Shown one piece after another: positions 22,599-35,181 of a stretch of 64,000 nt of DNA. A program made the translations under genes and the position numbers. The stretch's first letter is position 1; each line of letters opens with the position of its first letter. The notes below the pieces were generated by a model. That model saw only the letters and a list, made by a program, of their open reading frames with translations. It was not told where the DNA came from and searched no databases. Source of the DNA: Stereum hirsutum FP-91666 SS1 (taxonomy: Eukaryota; Basidiomycota; Agaricomycetes; Russulales; Stereaceae); assembly GCF_000264905.1 (NCBI RefSeq), contig NW_006763151.1:431643-495642 (forward strand), given 5' to 3'.

Positions 22599-24577
22599 AT
22601 GTCTCAGGACGTATTTCCCCGTCCATCCACTCCGATTGAGCTCTCTCCTTTATCTCTAACACCAGCTCCTCATCTTGCCGTATCAGAATCGCCTCAAATG
22701 GACCATGTTGCCGAACAACTCGTTCCACGATCTGCGCGGAACGAGACGTCACTACACCCTGTAGACGGTGGATGGCGAGCTTGGTTGTTTGTACGTCAAG
22801 TGTTGTTTCGATCAAGGCCTCCAGGCTCATCACACCATGTCTCTAGCTCGGTGGTGCTTTTCTCGTCGAAACATTTGCTTGGGGGTTCCCTACATCCTAC
22901 GGTGTCTTTCTCTCTGCATACCTCAGTGATCCAGAGTGGTCCTCCCAGCCTCGTGCAGACTATCTTCTCCCTCTTATCGGCACGCTGATCTCGGGACTGA
23001 TGTATGTCGCTAGTATGTTCTCTCCAGTATATTGCATGTTTCTGTATCTCTAACGGGTGGCTCAAAACATCAGGCTTCTTCCTGTGCCCTCTCGCAAATC
23101 GTTTTCCACGGTACAGGAGGGCCATGATGTGGACCGGGGCCGTCCTATGCTGGGTATCTCTTTTTGGAGCTAGTTATGCAACCGATGTCCGTCAACTCGT
23201 CGGACTACAAGGTTGTCTGTACGCTATAGGAGGAGGTAAGTCACCTCCATATCAAAGTATCATTCGCCGCTGACTACGAATGATATTCCAAGCTATGCTC
23301 TATGCTCCCATCCCAGACTTTCTGCAGGAGTGGTTCGTTAAACGTCGTGGCCTCGGCTACGGCGTTATAAATGCAGGTTGGTTGTTCGCTCCACACGCTT
23401 ATATATTCTTCAATACATCTGCACTTTCACGTACCTCAGGGACTAGCTTCGCTGGAGTTTTCTTCCCCTTAGTCCTTCCTGCCTTGTTTTCCTCCTTTGG
23501 AACTGCGCAGACGCTTCGTTATCTGTCAATCGCTCTAACGGGATTCACCGCCTTCGCCCTTCTTCTAATACGCCCTCGACTTCCGGAGCGTCGAGTGCAT
23601 GGGCCGAGGAGGCAGCCAGAAATCTAAACATGGTTCAAGGACTCAAAATGGTGGCTTTTGATTCTCATCAACACGATCCAAGGCTTTGTCTACTACGTCC
23701 CCATTGTCTGGCTGCCCAGTATGTCTCCCTTCACAATTTGCTCAGGGATAACGCGATAACAGCCTACCGTAGCTTATGCGTCAGCATTAAATGTGTCGAC
23801 GACGATCTCGTCACTCTCAGTCGCCCTTCTGAATGGTGAGCCCTCGTTCAGCTGACGTCATAATTGACTTGGCCTGCCACTCGAAATAATATATATACCA
23901 TAATATTCGTCATCTAAGGATCTTCTGTTCTATCCCGCTTGTGCATGGGTAGCCTCTCTGACCATGTCTCCCCGTGGATCCTTGCGCTGATAATGTGCGC
24001 GAGCTCGTCTTTGGCAACGTTTGTCCTATGGGGAGTCACTGGCCATGCCGTGGCCGGTTTGCTTGTTTTTGGGATTGTGTATGGAATTGTAGCCGGAGGA
24101 TGGTTTGTGCTTTGGGGAGCGTTTGTCAAAGCTATTGCCAGTATGTGTATTGACTGTTTCTGGGAACCATGACGGGGATACTTAGCTGATGCATCGCTCT
24201 CAGAGGACAATCCCACGTCGTCCATGATGCTAATTGGTATTCTCATGTTATCGAGTAAGTCTCACTTGCCTTTAGTTATTCTCTCCTGCGATACCAATTC
24301 CCAGACTAACACGCCGTTGTCGTCAGCCGGTCTGGGAAGTATCCTGTCAACACCCATCTCTTCCGCACTGTCTTCATCTGGTACATCCTACGACAGAAGC
24401 CAGCACTCAAACGCTCGCAGCGGCTTTGGAGTCGAAGGTGGAAGATTTGAGACGATGATAGTTTACGTGGGTACTTGTTTTGCGGGCGCAGCGTTAGTGG
24501 CGTTACTTGGTTGGAGTAGTGAGAGAACAGGGTTCCCTTTGAGGGCGAGAGGAGATGGCACTGTGACTGTTGTTTAG
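22599..24577 (+). CDS. MFS transporter, monocarboxylate (MCT-like) family
   Basis: Twelve-helix plasma-membrane transporter of the fungal monocarboxylate-porter type; the substrate cannot be read from sequence. A hydrophilic N-terminal tail of ~50 residues precedes the signature DGGWRAWLF. This is spliced to LGGAFLVETFAWGFPTSYGV, the usual first helix, and then YLSDPEW. Later exons give FFLCPLANRFPRYRRAMMW, GLGYGVINAGTSFAG (central-loop motif), KWWLLILINTIQGFVYYVP, WILALIMCASSSLATFVLWG and GLGSILSTPISSAL. The gene has about ten exons with short introns. The protein ends DGTVTVV with TAG at 24575-24577. The start is the ATG in frame with DGGWRAWLF. The last 100 bp of coding sequence and the 3' flank are duplicated upstream at 21.8-22.1 kb. 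It lies next to a secreted hemicellulase, but co-function is only a guess. Confidence 0.88.
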
Positions 24578-24797
24578 CACTGAAGGTACGAACAACTATC
24601 TCAATGATGTTGACGCATCTTACACTCTCATTTATTGGACCTGGCACCGTAGGGCCACAACAATGCAATGTGGCCCCGGGCCGATGCTATTCCTAGCGGA
24701 GCCTAAAGTTAGAACTTGCATTGGTTCTGAGGGGAGATGCATCGTCATGGCACGGACCGACACGACGCTCTTTGATTCTTTTCAACTTTACGCATCT
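24471..24797 (+). repeat. Parental copy of the ~326-bp duplication
   Basis: Last ~107 bp of the MFS coding sequence plus ~220 bp of 3' flank. It is matched by 21776-22101 about 2.7 kb upstream, in the same orientation, with scattered substitutions and small indels. Similarity stops on both copies just after a shared TTTACGCATCT. Confidence 0.85.
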
Positions 24798-25189
24798 GAC
24801 AAAACGTGTCGCGTGTCCCCTGCTTTACTGTCTCATTTGACAGAACAAAAATACCATCCAATGCGGCCACAACGCCCACCGTTGATGACCTATTTTGCCT
24901 CACACTCCACATTAACGACAGGAGCATAAACCACATAACCATGGTCTCGTGTATCGGTCCTGGTACGTACGACTTCCCTACTTCTCCATCATACACAGAA
25001 AGACCGCTATGTTGAGCACACTCGGCGGTCCGAGGATCGGCCGCATTGGAGAGTAGTCTCTAGTCACAGGACCTATTAACGGAACGCCTGCTGAGAGCGA
25101 TATTATTGGGGAGTATCAAGTGGATGTTCCCTATTCACTTTAAAAGGCCTTCGAATGCTGATCTCGCAGCTTTTTGAAGATCAGCCACC
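24578..25189. other. Intergenic region
   Basis: Transporter 3' flank (part of the duplicated block), then the GH115 upstream region. No gene seen. Confidence 0.55.
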
Positions 25190-28100
25190 ATGGTCTTGCG
25201 AACGGTTTCGCAAATCCTCCTTTTTCTCTTAACTTCATGCGCTGGTACCAGCGCTATAGGCCAGAGTACCTGCGTATACTTCGACCAAAGTTCCTCTAAT
25301 TCCTCCTCCTTTTCCATTGTCTCTGACGGTCAAGCTGTTCCCGTGTTCCTCTCGTCTGATGACTGGGGTGGTGTTCAGCTCGCCTCTCTGAGTTTCGTCA
25401 GCGACATCCAAAAGGTCACCGGAGCCACTCCGAGCATCGCTAATGCTACTACATCATCGTTCTCGAATGGCACCAACAGCTTCGCCACCATACCACCAAT
25501 CATCATCGGAACACTCGGCCAGTCCTCACTCATCTCTGCCATCGTCAATCATACGAATATGGACGTATCTTCGATCGATGGACAATGGGAGGCGTTCATG
25601 ACCATGGTGGTCGACAACCCTCTGCCTGGGCTCTCGAAAGCGTATGTGATGATCGGGTCGGACAAACGGGGGACAATATATGCGCTCTACGACCACTCAG
25701 AACAGTTTGGTGCGATAATGCTCCATTTAGCATAATATCAGAGGGATTGCCCTGAATTCTGACCATCTCCCTGATGTCTCTCTTTAGGTGTTTCTCCGTG
25801 GTATTGGTCAGTTTATCCATGTTCTTCGTAGGATAACTTGGGGCTGATTATTTTGTAATGTGCTTGATAGGTGGGCCGATGTCCCAGTGACTCGACACTC
25901 CGAGCTCTTCGTCGTTCCGTCGGGTTGCTCTCACAGTGGCCCCACAGTCAAGTACCGCGGCCTGTTCCTCAACGACGAGCAGCCCGCCCTCCAGAACTGG
26001 GCGGCAGACAAATTCACCAATGGAACAGGGGCTCTACTTACTGGGTCACCTTTCAACCATTCCTTCTATACGAACTTGTATGGCTCTGATCACTACTGTA
26101 ACAGTTGTACAGTGCTAATTATAACTAAACAGGTTTGATCTGCTGCTGAGGCTGAAGGCGAATTACCTCTGGCCCGGTATGTGATATCTATAACTCACAT
26201 GTTTTCAGACTGAAGAAATCCCTTTCGCACAGCTCAATGGAGCAGGTACGCATTATTAGCCACAGGAAATTCGTTCTTGCTGACTGCTGTTTTCCAGTGC
26301 ATTCTGCGTAGACGACCCTCAAAATCAATTTCTTGCAGATTACTATGGTATAGTCATGGGTACAAGGTGAATATGCCATGCACTGCGCTGATACCGATCT
26401 ACATCTAACATTTCATGGATCAAGCCACGAAGAGCCCATGCAGCGCAGCATTCCTGTCGAGTGGTCTCTTTTCGGCAATGGGACAGCTTGGGACTACGCG
26501 ACGAACTCGCAGAACATCTACAACTTCTGGGTTGAAGGCGTCGAACGGGCAAAGCCATTCGAGACCCTATATACTATTGGAATGCGTGGCGACGGCGATT
26601 GTGAGTACATTTGATTTTTCGGCTATGTCTGAACGAATAATGAGTTGACGCATCCGAATTCGCGTAGTGCCACTCGGAACGTCTACGAATGTGCAGCTGT
26701 TGGAGAAGATAGTCTCGGACCAGAGGGGCATCTTCCAGGATGTGTACGGAAATGACACAAACGTGGCAACCATTCCGCAAATGTGGTGTCTCTGTGAGCA
26801 TCCCATCGAACGGATGCTCTTTGAAAGGCTGATAATGTGGCCCAAACAGATCAGGAGGTCCAAGGATACTATGAGGATGGTATGACCGTACCTGACGACG
26901 TTACACTCCTCTGGACTGACGATACGTACGTTTTCATTCTTCCTGGATAATGCGCGACTGCAGTACCCTGACACAAGGCAATCAGCTGGGGAAATGTACG
27001 TAGGTACCCTGTGCCGAGCGAGAGGAACAGAACGGGTGGCGCTGGAGTGTACTACCATGTCAGTCCGCATGTTGCCCTCCCTTTCGATTGCATGCGAAGC
27101 ACTGACGAATATTTATTGCTGTAGTATGACCTTGTGCGTATGATAGTATTAACTCTGTGATGCAACGAATGTGTCAAGTCTGAAGCGAAAATCGTCCAGG
27201 TCGGACCTCCTCGAGACTACAAGTGGATCCAGAGTACCCAGATTTCCAAGGTATGTCATACATTCCAGATTATGATACTTCTATATATTAATTGGTTTGG
27301 GTACAATACAGGTCTACGAACAGCTTTCTCTCGCCGTCGACCGCGAGGCCACCCGCATCTGGATTCTCAACGTCGGAGACCTCAAACCCTACGAGATGTC
27401 CATCGAATTTTTCATGACCCTCGCTTGGAACTCCTCTGTCTGGAACCTCAACAATCTCAATACTTTCGTCTCTTCTTGGGCCACACGGGAATTTAGTCTG
27501 AACCCGGAGGATGCGGACGAAGTGGCCCAAATATCGGCGAATATGACGATGGCGCTGGCTAGGATCAAGCCCGAGTTGATCAATTCGACGACATTCAGTC
27601 TCATCAACTATAGAGAGTGCGTTATTCTCCTCTCTCATCTAGCGTTGACTGATAGATCACTGGGTGGGGCATTACTTGTCTCCTGCAGAGCTGAAACGAT
27701 CTTGGGCGCATGGACCGCCATGAACGAATCCGCCTCCCGCATCTACAACTCCCTCCCGTCTGAGGCCCAGCCTTCCTTCTTCCAACTTCTCTATCACCCC
27801 GTACAAGCTGGCTTCACACTCACGAACATGTGGATCTCCGCCGGCGTCAACAACATGAGGGCGATGCAGGCTAGGCTAAGCGCGAATAAATATGCGGACA
27901 CAGTGGAGAACCTGTTTGAGGTAGACTATGACTTGGAGGAGTGGTACCATGGATTGTTGGATGGTTCGTTCTCTTTTTTCTCGTCGGGATGGTGTTTACA
28001 TCTGGACTGAGGCGGCTTTTATATGGTCAGGGAAATGGGACCAGATGATGGCGCAAACCCACACCGACTACAGCTACTGGCAGGAACCGACGCAGAACAT

Positions 28101-29624
28101 GTGAGCTCACCGTTGTCGCCTTTACTTCTTCATATATATAATATGATCCAGGATGCCTCCTGTTTTGAGAGTCTCCTCTCGAAAACCAAATATCGCCGGC
28201 GCAATGCGCATAACACCAGAAGGGACGATGGGTACCTGGTACGTAGTTCTATGTTCTTTGTCCAATGGCGCAGAACGAAAACTCATGATTTGTTTCGACT
28301 ACAAGGCCCGGTGACTCGCCCTATCAGTGTGCTCAAGGTTATAGTTGTCCAGAACCGAGTATCACCATAACTCGCTTCACTCCCTTTGGCAACAAATTCG
28401 TCGACATCAGCATGGGAGGATCCATACCTTTCACTTTCATCGTCACCTCTAACGCATCCTGGCTGTCCATCTCTTCCTCCCCTCCAACATCCACTAACAA
28501 CTCATCAGACGCAAGCCCTGTTGGAAGCTCATTCAGTGGCAACATATCGACAGACAATATGGAGCAGAGAGTATTTTTGAATGTGGATTGGAGTGGTGTA
28601 GAAGAAGGAAGCACGGAAAATGTGACGGTCTGGTTCAATGCCGCGACGCCGGAGGAAACGCCGGGTTTTCTGAGCCCCACAAGCCAGGTCATGCTGACGG
28701 TGACGGCGAACAATACGATGCCGGCTGATAATTTTACTGGTGTGTCTCTCCTCGCATTGTATCTATGTTGACTCGTGATCACCCTTACTAGGTTGAACTG
28801 ACTGACATGTCCCGGATAGGCTTTGTGGAAGGTGACGGTGCGATTTCCATCGAAGCCGCCCATGCAACGAGCAACACTACCGTCGGTGAAGTGGCGTGGA
28901 CTGAGATTCCGAACTATGGCAGGACGCTGAGTGGAGTCACACCATGGCCTAGGTTAGGGAACAACGAGACAAACTACACGGCGGGTACCGGGCCAAGCCT
29001 GTACGTCTCCCCTCTTTCTTTTCTCACTTTGATTACCTTTCGATCCTTCCTGCTCCCCATCGCTCATTCATACTCCTAATATTCGTGTACAGGAAATACT
29101 CCTTTTACACCTTCAATTCCATCGACCAATCCGGAAATATCTCCGTCGTGCTCAACCTCTCCCCCTCTCTCAACGCCAACGGCGACGACCGCCCTCTCGC
29201 TATCGCCACCCAGATCGATTCTCAGACCCCGAGGACTTATTACCCCATCCCCGCTGCAGCACCAGGCGGTGAACCTCCGGATTGGCAAGGCTGGGTGGCG
29301 AATGCTTTGGTGCAGGTGGGAGGGGACGAGTTTTGGGAGGGTGTGTGGCCGGGGGCGCATACGCTGACGGTGAGTCGATGTATCTGTTGCCCTTTGGCCT
29401 ATGGAAGCAGTTTGGTGTGGGATAGAGGGCTGATGGTGTTTTCGCGCTCTTCGTTAGGTGTGGATGATCGAGCCGGCGGTGGTCCTGCAGAAAATACTGA
29501 TCGGTACGCTTGATTCCTATTCATCGACTTGGTTCGATACTAAATTCTCATGTATACACCTACTATAGATACGGGAGGCTTGCAGCCGAGTTATTTAGGA
29601 CCGCCGGAGAGTATTCTCGTCTGA
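25190..29624 (+). CDS. Secreted GH115 xylan alpha-1,2-glucuronidase
   Basis: Glycoside hydrolase family 115, which removes (4-O-methyl-)glucuronic acid side chains from xylan; expected outside the cell. The protein starts with a signal peptide of ~23 residues ending near TSAIGQS. Conserved blocks in order: IVSDGQAVPVFLSSDDW, IIIGTLGQSSLI, YVMIGSDKRGTIYALYDHSE, VSPWYWWADVPV, KYRGLFLNDEQPAL, LLLRLKANYLWPA, QWSSAFCVDDPQNQFLADYY, GIVMGTSHEEPMQRS, MWCLYQEVQGYYEDGM, VTLLWTDDTWGNVRR, GGAGVYYHYDLVG, YEQLSLAVDREATRIWILNV, GDLKPYEMSIEFF, and the C-terminal GH115 beta region ending IDTGGLQPSYLGPPESILV. The gene has many exons with short introns, including a 13-nt microexon at 26233-26245. TGA at 29622-29624. 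Length (roughly 950-1,000 residues) is normal. Many Asn-Xaa-Ser/Thr sites fit a glycosylated secreted enzyme. Confidence 0.93.
26233..26245 (+). other. 13-nt microexon of the GH115 gene
   Basis: CTCAATGGAGCAG is flanked by an AG acceptor (CGCACAG) and a GTACGC donor. Including exactly these 13 bases joins YLWPA to QWSSAFCVDDPQ in phase, which restores the conserved family block. The flanking introns are 56 nt (26177-26232) and 52 nt (26246-26297). Other acceptor choices break the frame. Confidence 0.8.
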
Positions 29625-30442
29625 GTCAAGGCAAGAACGACTGGTGTGAGTAATAAACTGTACGAGTAGTAGTGTTGGCTCGCTGTATTTGTAAACAGGC
29701 CATATTCTCTGTCTACTATGTTGGCCTGTTCGCATCTAAGTTACCCAACCGCGCAATTGTCGCGCTCATCACAGCACTGCAAACTTACCCGCCAAACGAC
29801 CCATCCGATACAGAACCATCCAACACAATCAGCAAACCTCGAGACCATGATCTGATACCAGGAGCAAACTCGATCAGCATTGACGATTTCACAACGAAGA
29901 ACTAGGACTAATATGCATATTGAATTCCATGTTGAAAGCTGTAACTATATCCTTAAGTGTTAATGACAGGAAGTTAAGAAAGAAGGGACGGTACAAGTCC
30001 TGCGTGACCTAGCGAGTAAATGACCGGATAGTATGTACATATATATGTACGCTGCAGGCAACTCGAACAAAGTAGAAAAGCGAAAGGAGGAACGAAGAGG
30101 AGGAGTAGTGACAAAGAAAGAAGAAGAAAATGATAAGTAAGCACGAAAGGAAGTCAGGTAGGTAAGTAAAGGCGAATCAGGACAGTCGAGCGGCGAGCAC
30201 TGAGACTAGAAATACAGCACCGAGACGAGCACAGGTGAATACAGCGTTGGTGAGTAAGCGAGCGGGCGAGAGTGCGAGGCAAGGAGTGAGGAACGGAGGG
30301 GACGAGGGACGGGCTAGAGGGATGGATGTGACACGTACGAGGCGGGACGGAGAAGAACGAAGAACGAAGAAGGATAAGTACGAATCAGAAGCTCATTCAA
30401 GACGAAGAACAAATAATGTATGTTGACCCGAAAAGCTCAGGC
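29625..30442. other. Intergenic region with purine-rich tract
   Basis: Convergent 3' ends of GH115 (+) and the Ser/Thr-rich membrane gene (-). From about 30070 to 30420 the + strand is strongly purine-rich (runs of GAAG, GGAA and GAGG). No gene seen. Confidence 0.55.
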
Positions 30443-33400
30443 TCACAAAGCCCTCGCAGACGACACATCGCTCCCTCTCCAAACCTCATAATCCCCGCTC
30501 CCCCCACTAGTCATCCGACTAACCCTCCTCTGCCCCTGACCCTCTCCCGCCCCGATCCCCCCATACACGCTCTCCCCTTTCGCGTTCCCTCTGCTCGGCG
30601 ACACACCCCTCCTCACCGCCACCTCATCCCAAACCGGCATAACCCTATCCCCCGCCGGACTCGTCTTCCCGTTCTGCCCTCCTCCTCCTCCTCCTCCCGC
30701 ACCCGCACCCCCACTATAACTAGACCAAGTCGACGCCCTCGAGCTCTGCCTCGATATCGACAGATGATTATCCCGCGCGTACATCGAGCCAGAATAGGTA
30801 GACGGCACGGCGCGTCCTTCGGCTTCGAATGGAATGGGGATCGGATCCCAGGAGAGAGCGGGGGATGTGGGGCCGAGGACGGCGTAGGCTGAGGGGAGGG
30901 AGGTGTTCGTTTCTCGTCGGGCATTAGCACTACCCTGTGCCGCCGACGATGACGATGACGATGACAAGGGCTGCTGCTGTGAGTACGAGAAGGGTACGGT
31001 CCCAGGTGGGTTCGCGAATGGATCGGCGTTGGCGGTGGCGGTGGCGGTGGCGTCGAGGTTGAGAATATTCCGACTATCCTCGAATGGATTCTCGTTATAC
31101 CCTCCATACACAGGCCCACCCACTATCTCCACAGAAATCCCACTCGCCCTCCTCCTATCCCTCTCCCTCACTCTCACCGGAAACGCAGGACTAGGCAACA
31201 ACGGACTCGCCACCCTCCCATTCGCATTCCCGTTCGCATCCATCCCCCGCACGTTCACAAGCAACGTATTCCTCGGCGAACCCTCATAATACGCGCTCCC
31301 CGTCGCGCTCGGACCCGACATCGAACTGTCTCGCTGGAATTTCTGCGGGAGGGACGCGAGGGGGGGAAGACCGACGTAGGAAGGCATTCTTGGTCCTGTC
31401 CCTGTCCCTGTCTGTGTCCGTTGTTGCATCATCGGCTGCGATCCACTCCCGTTCCCGTTCCCGTTCGACGTGGTGGTGGTGAGGACGTTGTTGTTGTTAC
31501 CGTGATGCACGTCCCTCGACCCAAAACTCGCATTACTACCATCCGAGCCGGATCGCCCGTGCGCGCCCGATCCCCCTGATCCAGAGGGCGAGTTCGCGCG
31601 CCGGGTCCATAAGTTTTCGGTGAGGAAGCGTTCGTCGGTCGAACCGTAGCCTGCATGCGAATGGGCGTGGAAGAAAGGAAGTTTCACGCGGGAGCCGAGG
31701 GATCTTAGCTGGAAGGGTAGTCTGATGCGTGATATGATGGATTTGAAGCGGAAGGAGGACGAGGGGTATGAAGAGGAAGAGGAAGAGGAGGGGGAAGATC
31801 GAGAGGAGAAGAAAGGGAGGCGGTGTCGGAGGCGGGTGAAGAAGAGGAGGGAGAGGAGGAGCCCGAGGATGACGATGGAGGCGGAGACGGAGCCGGCGAT
31901 GGTTGCGACTTTTTGTTTCGAGCTGGATGAGATGTCGAGTATGAGTGCGTTTCTCGTAGGAAGAAAGAAAGAAACGTCGAGGGTGCCAGAAGAAGTGCAT
32001 TTAGAAAGAAAAAAAAGTAAGACGAAAGAACATACATCGAACTCCCCGAATCCGCCGCATTCACAGAACTCGACCCACTCGCTCCCGCCGCCGCCGCAGA
32101 TGAAGACGCACTGGCACTGACACTGACACTGTGAACCAAGCTTGTTGCTACTGTGTCGATGCTCGTCGGCGTCGGCGTCGAGGCGAAGTTGTGCGAGCTT
32201 TGGGTTGAGATGATGGATGTGCTACGAATGTGTGCATATGTGAGCGGTGTGAAGACGAGAGAACGAAAAGACGAGGATACAAGAAGACGAGCAAAATAGA
32301 ACGGATGAACGAGCATTCATGACTTACGAAGATGACGAAGACGACGCAGCATCCAACCCCGCAACACTCGAAGCCACCGCGATAGAAGTTGATGAAGACG
32401 TTGGAGTTACTTGCGTGGATGTAGGAGCGGGAGCAGGGGTGCCGAAGACGGCGGAAGAAGAAAATGAGAAAGGGAAGGTCGTGACTGAGGATGTAGAAAA
32501 CGAAGAAGAGGACGAAGATGATGTCGTGGACGATGAAGACGATGGAGATGACGATGAAGATAACGATGATGAAGATGACGATGACGAAGACGATGAAGAC
32601 GATGATGAAGTAGTGGAGGACGCATTGAGGCCAGCGGGGGTAGAAGCCACAGGAATTGAGGTCGAGGTCGAGCTTGACGATATACTCGTGCTCGTGCTCG
32701 TACCAGCGGTGTCGGTGGATGCAGATGTAGGAGTGGACGCGGAAGAAGTAGACGTAGAACTAGAGCTAGCATCGCTCGCGCCAGAGTCGATACCGGTCCC
32801 CGTGGAAAGCGGATCATTGAAGATGATCGTGCTCGTGAACGATCCTCCATCCGTGAACGTCGTGATCGAAACGGAGGTCGAGAGGCTCGTACTCGTACTT
32901 GTCGAACTACACACAAACACAAGCACACAACCATAAAAAATCAACGTTTTTTTGACCCGGTACGCAGCAAAAGAAAGAACGAACCTCGACTCGGACGTCG
33001 ATGTCACGAGCAGATTGGCAGCAACCGACGAAGACGAAGACGTCGCAGCACTATTGAGTGACAGCATATTGTTATTCAGTTCGACGGTCTACATTGATGA
33101 GATACTCCGAATCACTTACGCGGTAGAAACTGACGAAGATGAAGATGAAGGCGTCGTGGTACTAAATATTGAGATACATCCTATTGTTAGTTCTACGGTC
33201 TCTAAGTACATCGATCGGATAGTCCGAATCACTTACGCGGTAGAACCTGCAGATAACGAGAGGAAATGGTAAGCGTGCGACACATGCGTACAAGCAGCCT
33301 GGACGTAGCACAGAACACAGAACACCGCATCGCGTGGTTACCGCATAGACTCGTATCGAGCACAAGAAGCGGACGGGTATGCGTCTGGCGACCGCGTATG

Positions 33401-33828
33401 CCACAGTGCAACGTTCGACGCATGGATCCAGCCGTTGGAGGACTAGGATTCTGTGGAGACGGGAGACGTGTCCAGCCACAGGCTGAATTGACGCAAGCGC
33501 ATATACTATGCACAAGTGTGTGTCTCTTCGTCGATTGAACGATACAGGAGTGTAGAGTGGTCGGACATGATGGCTCCGTGCGGTCCACGAGACTACTCTT
33601 TGTAGCAGCATACCCACGTAGAGTCCAGATGACGAGCGAAGACTCGCACCATCCGAGAGGAGAGCCAACGCAGCACGATTTGCTACCGACAAGCACCGGA
33701 CGCAACTTGCCCAACAAAGAGAAAACCATGATCATACCAAGGCAGAACAAAAACGAATGGCACACACCTGAAGAAGTAGCACTAACAGTGGAGCATGAGC
33801 CCGAACTCGAGCTCGTACTCGTCGCATC
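30443..33828 (-). CDS. Ser/Thr-rich single-pass membrane protein (5' end incomplete)
   Basis: Architecture of a cell-surface sensor or mucin-like protein: a very long Ser/Thr-rich, probably O-glycosylated ectodomain, one membrane helix, and a ~450-residue cytoplasmic tail. Supported exons run from 33828-33768 through a 10-nt microexon (33246-33237) and two short exons whose joins keep phase (STATTTPSSSS, then VSTAAATSSSSSV). Several long Ser-rich exons down to ~32.0 kb follow. The helix is VATIAGSVSASIVILGLLL with SLLFF after it, followed by basic residues. The tail contains ENPFEDSRNILNLD, RRASGISVEIVGG and low-complexity Gly, Asn and Ser stretches, and ends SGDYEVWRGSDVSSARAL. No WSC or other ectodomain family was recognised. 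The signal-peptide exon was not found; it must lie upstream of 33828, behind the first supported acceptor. Confidence 0.65.
32480..32640. repeat. Trinucleotide-type low-complexity tract (poly-Ser codons)
   Basis: Degenerate GAC/GAT/GAA triplets on the + strand, read as long Ser runs on the coding minus strand. It is one of several such tracts in this gene and a likely site of length variation. Confidence 0.8.
33068..33255. repeat. Tandem exon-intron duplication, ~118-bp period
   Basis: Two neighbouring units each contain a near-identical block ending in CGAATCACTTACGCGGTAGAA (at ~33106 and ~33224), preceded by related intron sequence (TCGACGGTCT and TCTACGGTCT). Each unit holds a splice donor and part of a Ser/Thr-coding exon of the membrane-protein gene. 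Confidence 0.75.
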
Positions 33829-35181
33829 CTGCCTTCGATCCCTACCTCTCCCTCTAACAACACCCATAACTAAGATTCCTCGTCCAGGCGGCAGCCGATT
33901 CCTATTAAAGGGACCGACTTGTCAAGAACGAGCCACCGTGAGTCGAACGGTATCGTGTGTATAAAACTGTAGGTCCTTCCTCGTCAAGAGGAAGTTAAAG
34001 TAAGAGGCCCAATCGACGTGGGACAGGCGCTCTCCAGGAGCAAACTTGGTCGGGGCGGGGCGATAAAAGAGATGATGATCAGAGGTGATTCAAGTTGTAC
34101 AGCAAGTCGGGATGCTGTATGGAGGTAAGTATTCCAGGAGAGTCAATGCGTCCAGAGTGAGGTAGTATCGACCGAGAAAGGGAGTAGGATGGATATGTCA
34201 GTACGAGAGAAAGAGAAAAGACAAGAGAAAGGAAGACCAACGTCAGAAAGAGGAGAACATATGCATATCTCGGCTCAGATACGTTAGACTGCGAACATTT
34301 GTTCCCGAGATGGCTTTGAGAGCTGCGTCAGGACAATACGCACCACTCTCGATGGTGGCGGCTGGCAAGGACCGGCGATTGTTCCTGCGCATGTCAGCCG
34401 AGCTGAGCACATATCGTCTTGACGACCCGACCTTCTTTCCCTCGCAGCCGCCGGCCATCATTCCCTTAAACCATGTGGCGTGCGGGTAGGGTGTGGCCCA
34501 GAGCTCGAACAACCCATTCATCCAAGTTAGTTACAGTACTTCCTACAGAGAATACGAGACAGGGGAGCCAGCGGCAAGTTCACGCTGCACACACGAAAGA
34601 ACAGGCCATCACATTGGCCGGACCCGGTCTAAGTGCTGTACACACCGTCAATGCGCAGTGTTTCTATGGCTTTGACGCCTTCCATACCACGAAAACAATC
34701 GAGGGTGATGATGTAGTACAAAAGTAAGACCCACCGAGTTTGATGATGAGTCCAGTGACACATACGTAGTATCATGACAAGAGCCCCAGAGGTTCGAGAG
34801 CGTTCGTGCCCGTCCCCAGAGTCAGTACCGCCCAAAACCTAGATTTCGAAAACTATCCATGTATGTACCAGTAAATATATCCCAGTGAAATATCATAGCG
34901 AAAACCTGTTCTTGAACGGAGAGGATTCGCTAACAAGTTATGTACAGTAACATAGGCTTACTCTAATCCCGTCTCTTGATCGTCAACTCATCGTCATTTT
35001 CATCGTCAGCGCGTTCCGTCGTGAGATATGTATATGGTATATACGAAAAAGAAAAATCACCGGGGGAATCCATCTACTGGACCCCTTTTTTTCCCCCAAC
35101 CATCCAGTCCCCGTCCGACCGCCCAACCATCTATATCAAATCTCCCACCCCTCCTTCTCTTAACCCCCACCAACCACAACC
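33829..35181. other. Region upstream of the Ser/Thr-rich gene
   Basis: It should contain the missing first exon(s) and promoter of the minus-strand membrane protein, and the 3' flank of CHO2. Several minus-strand frames are open (for example 34243-34521), but none has a signal peptide or a phase-consistent link. Nothing else is assignable. Confidence 0.4.

Noticed and set aside
32319..32936. Long + strand acidic frame (205 codons, Asp/Glu/Val-rich)
   Set aside because: It is the antisense of Ser/Thr-coding exons of the minus-strand membrane protein. The low-complexity triplets keep several frames open.
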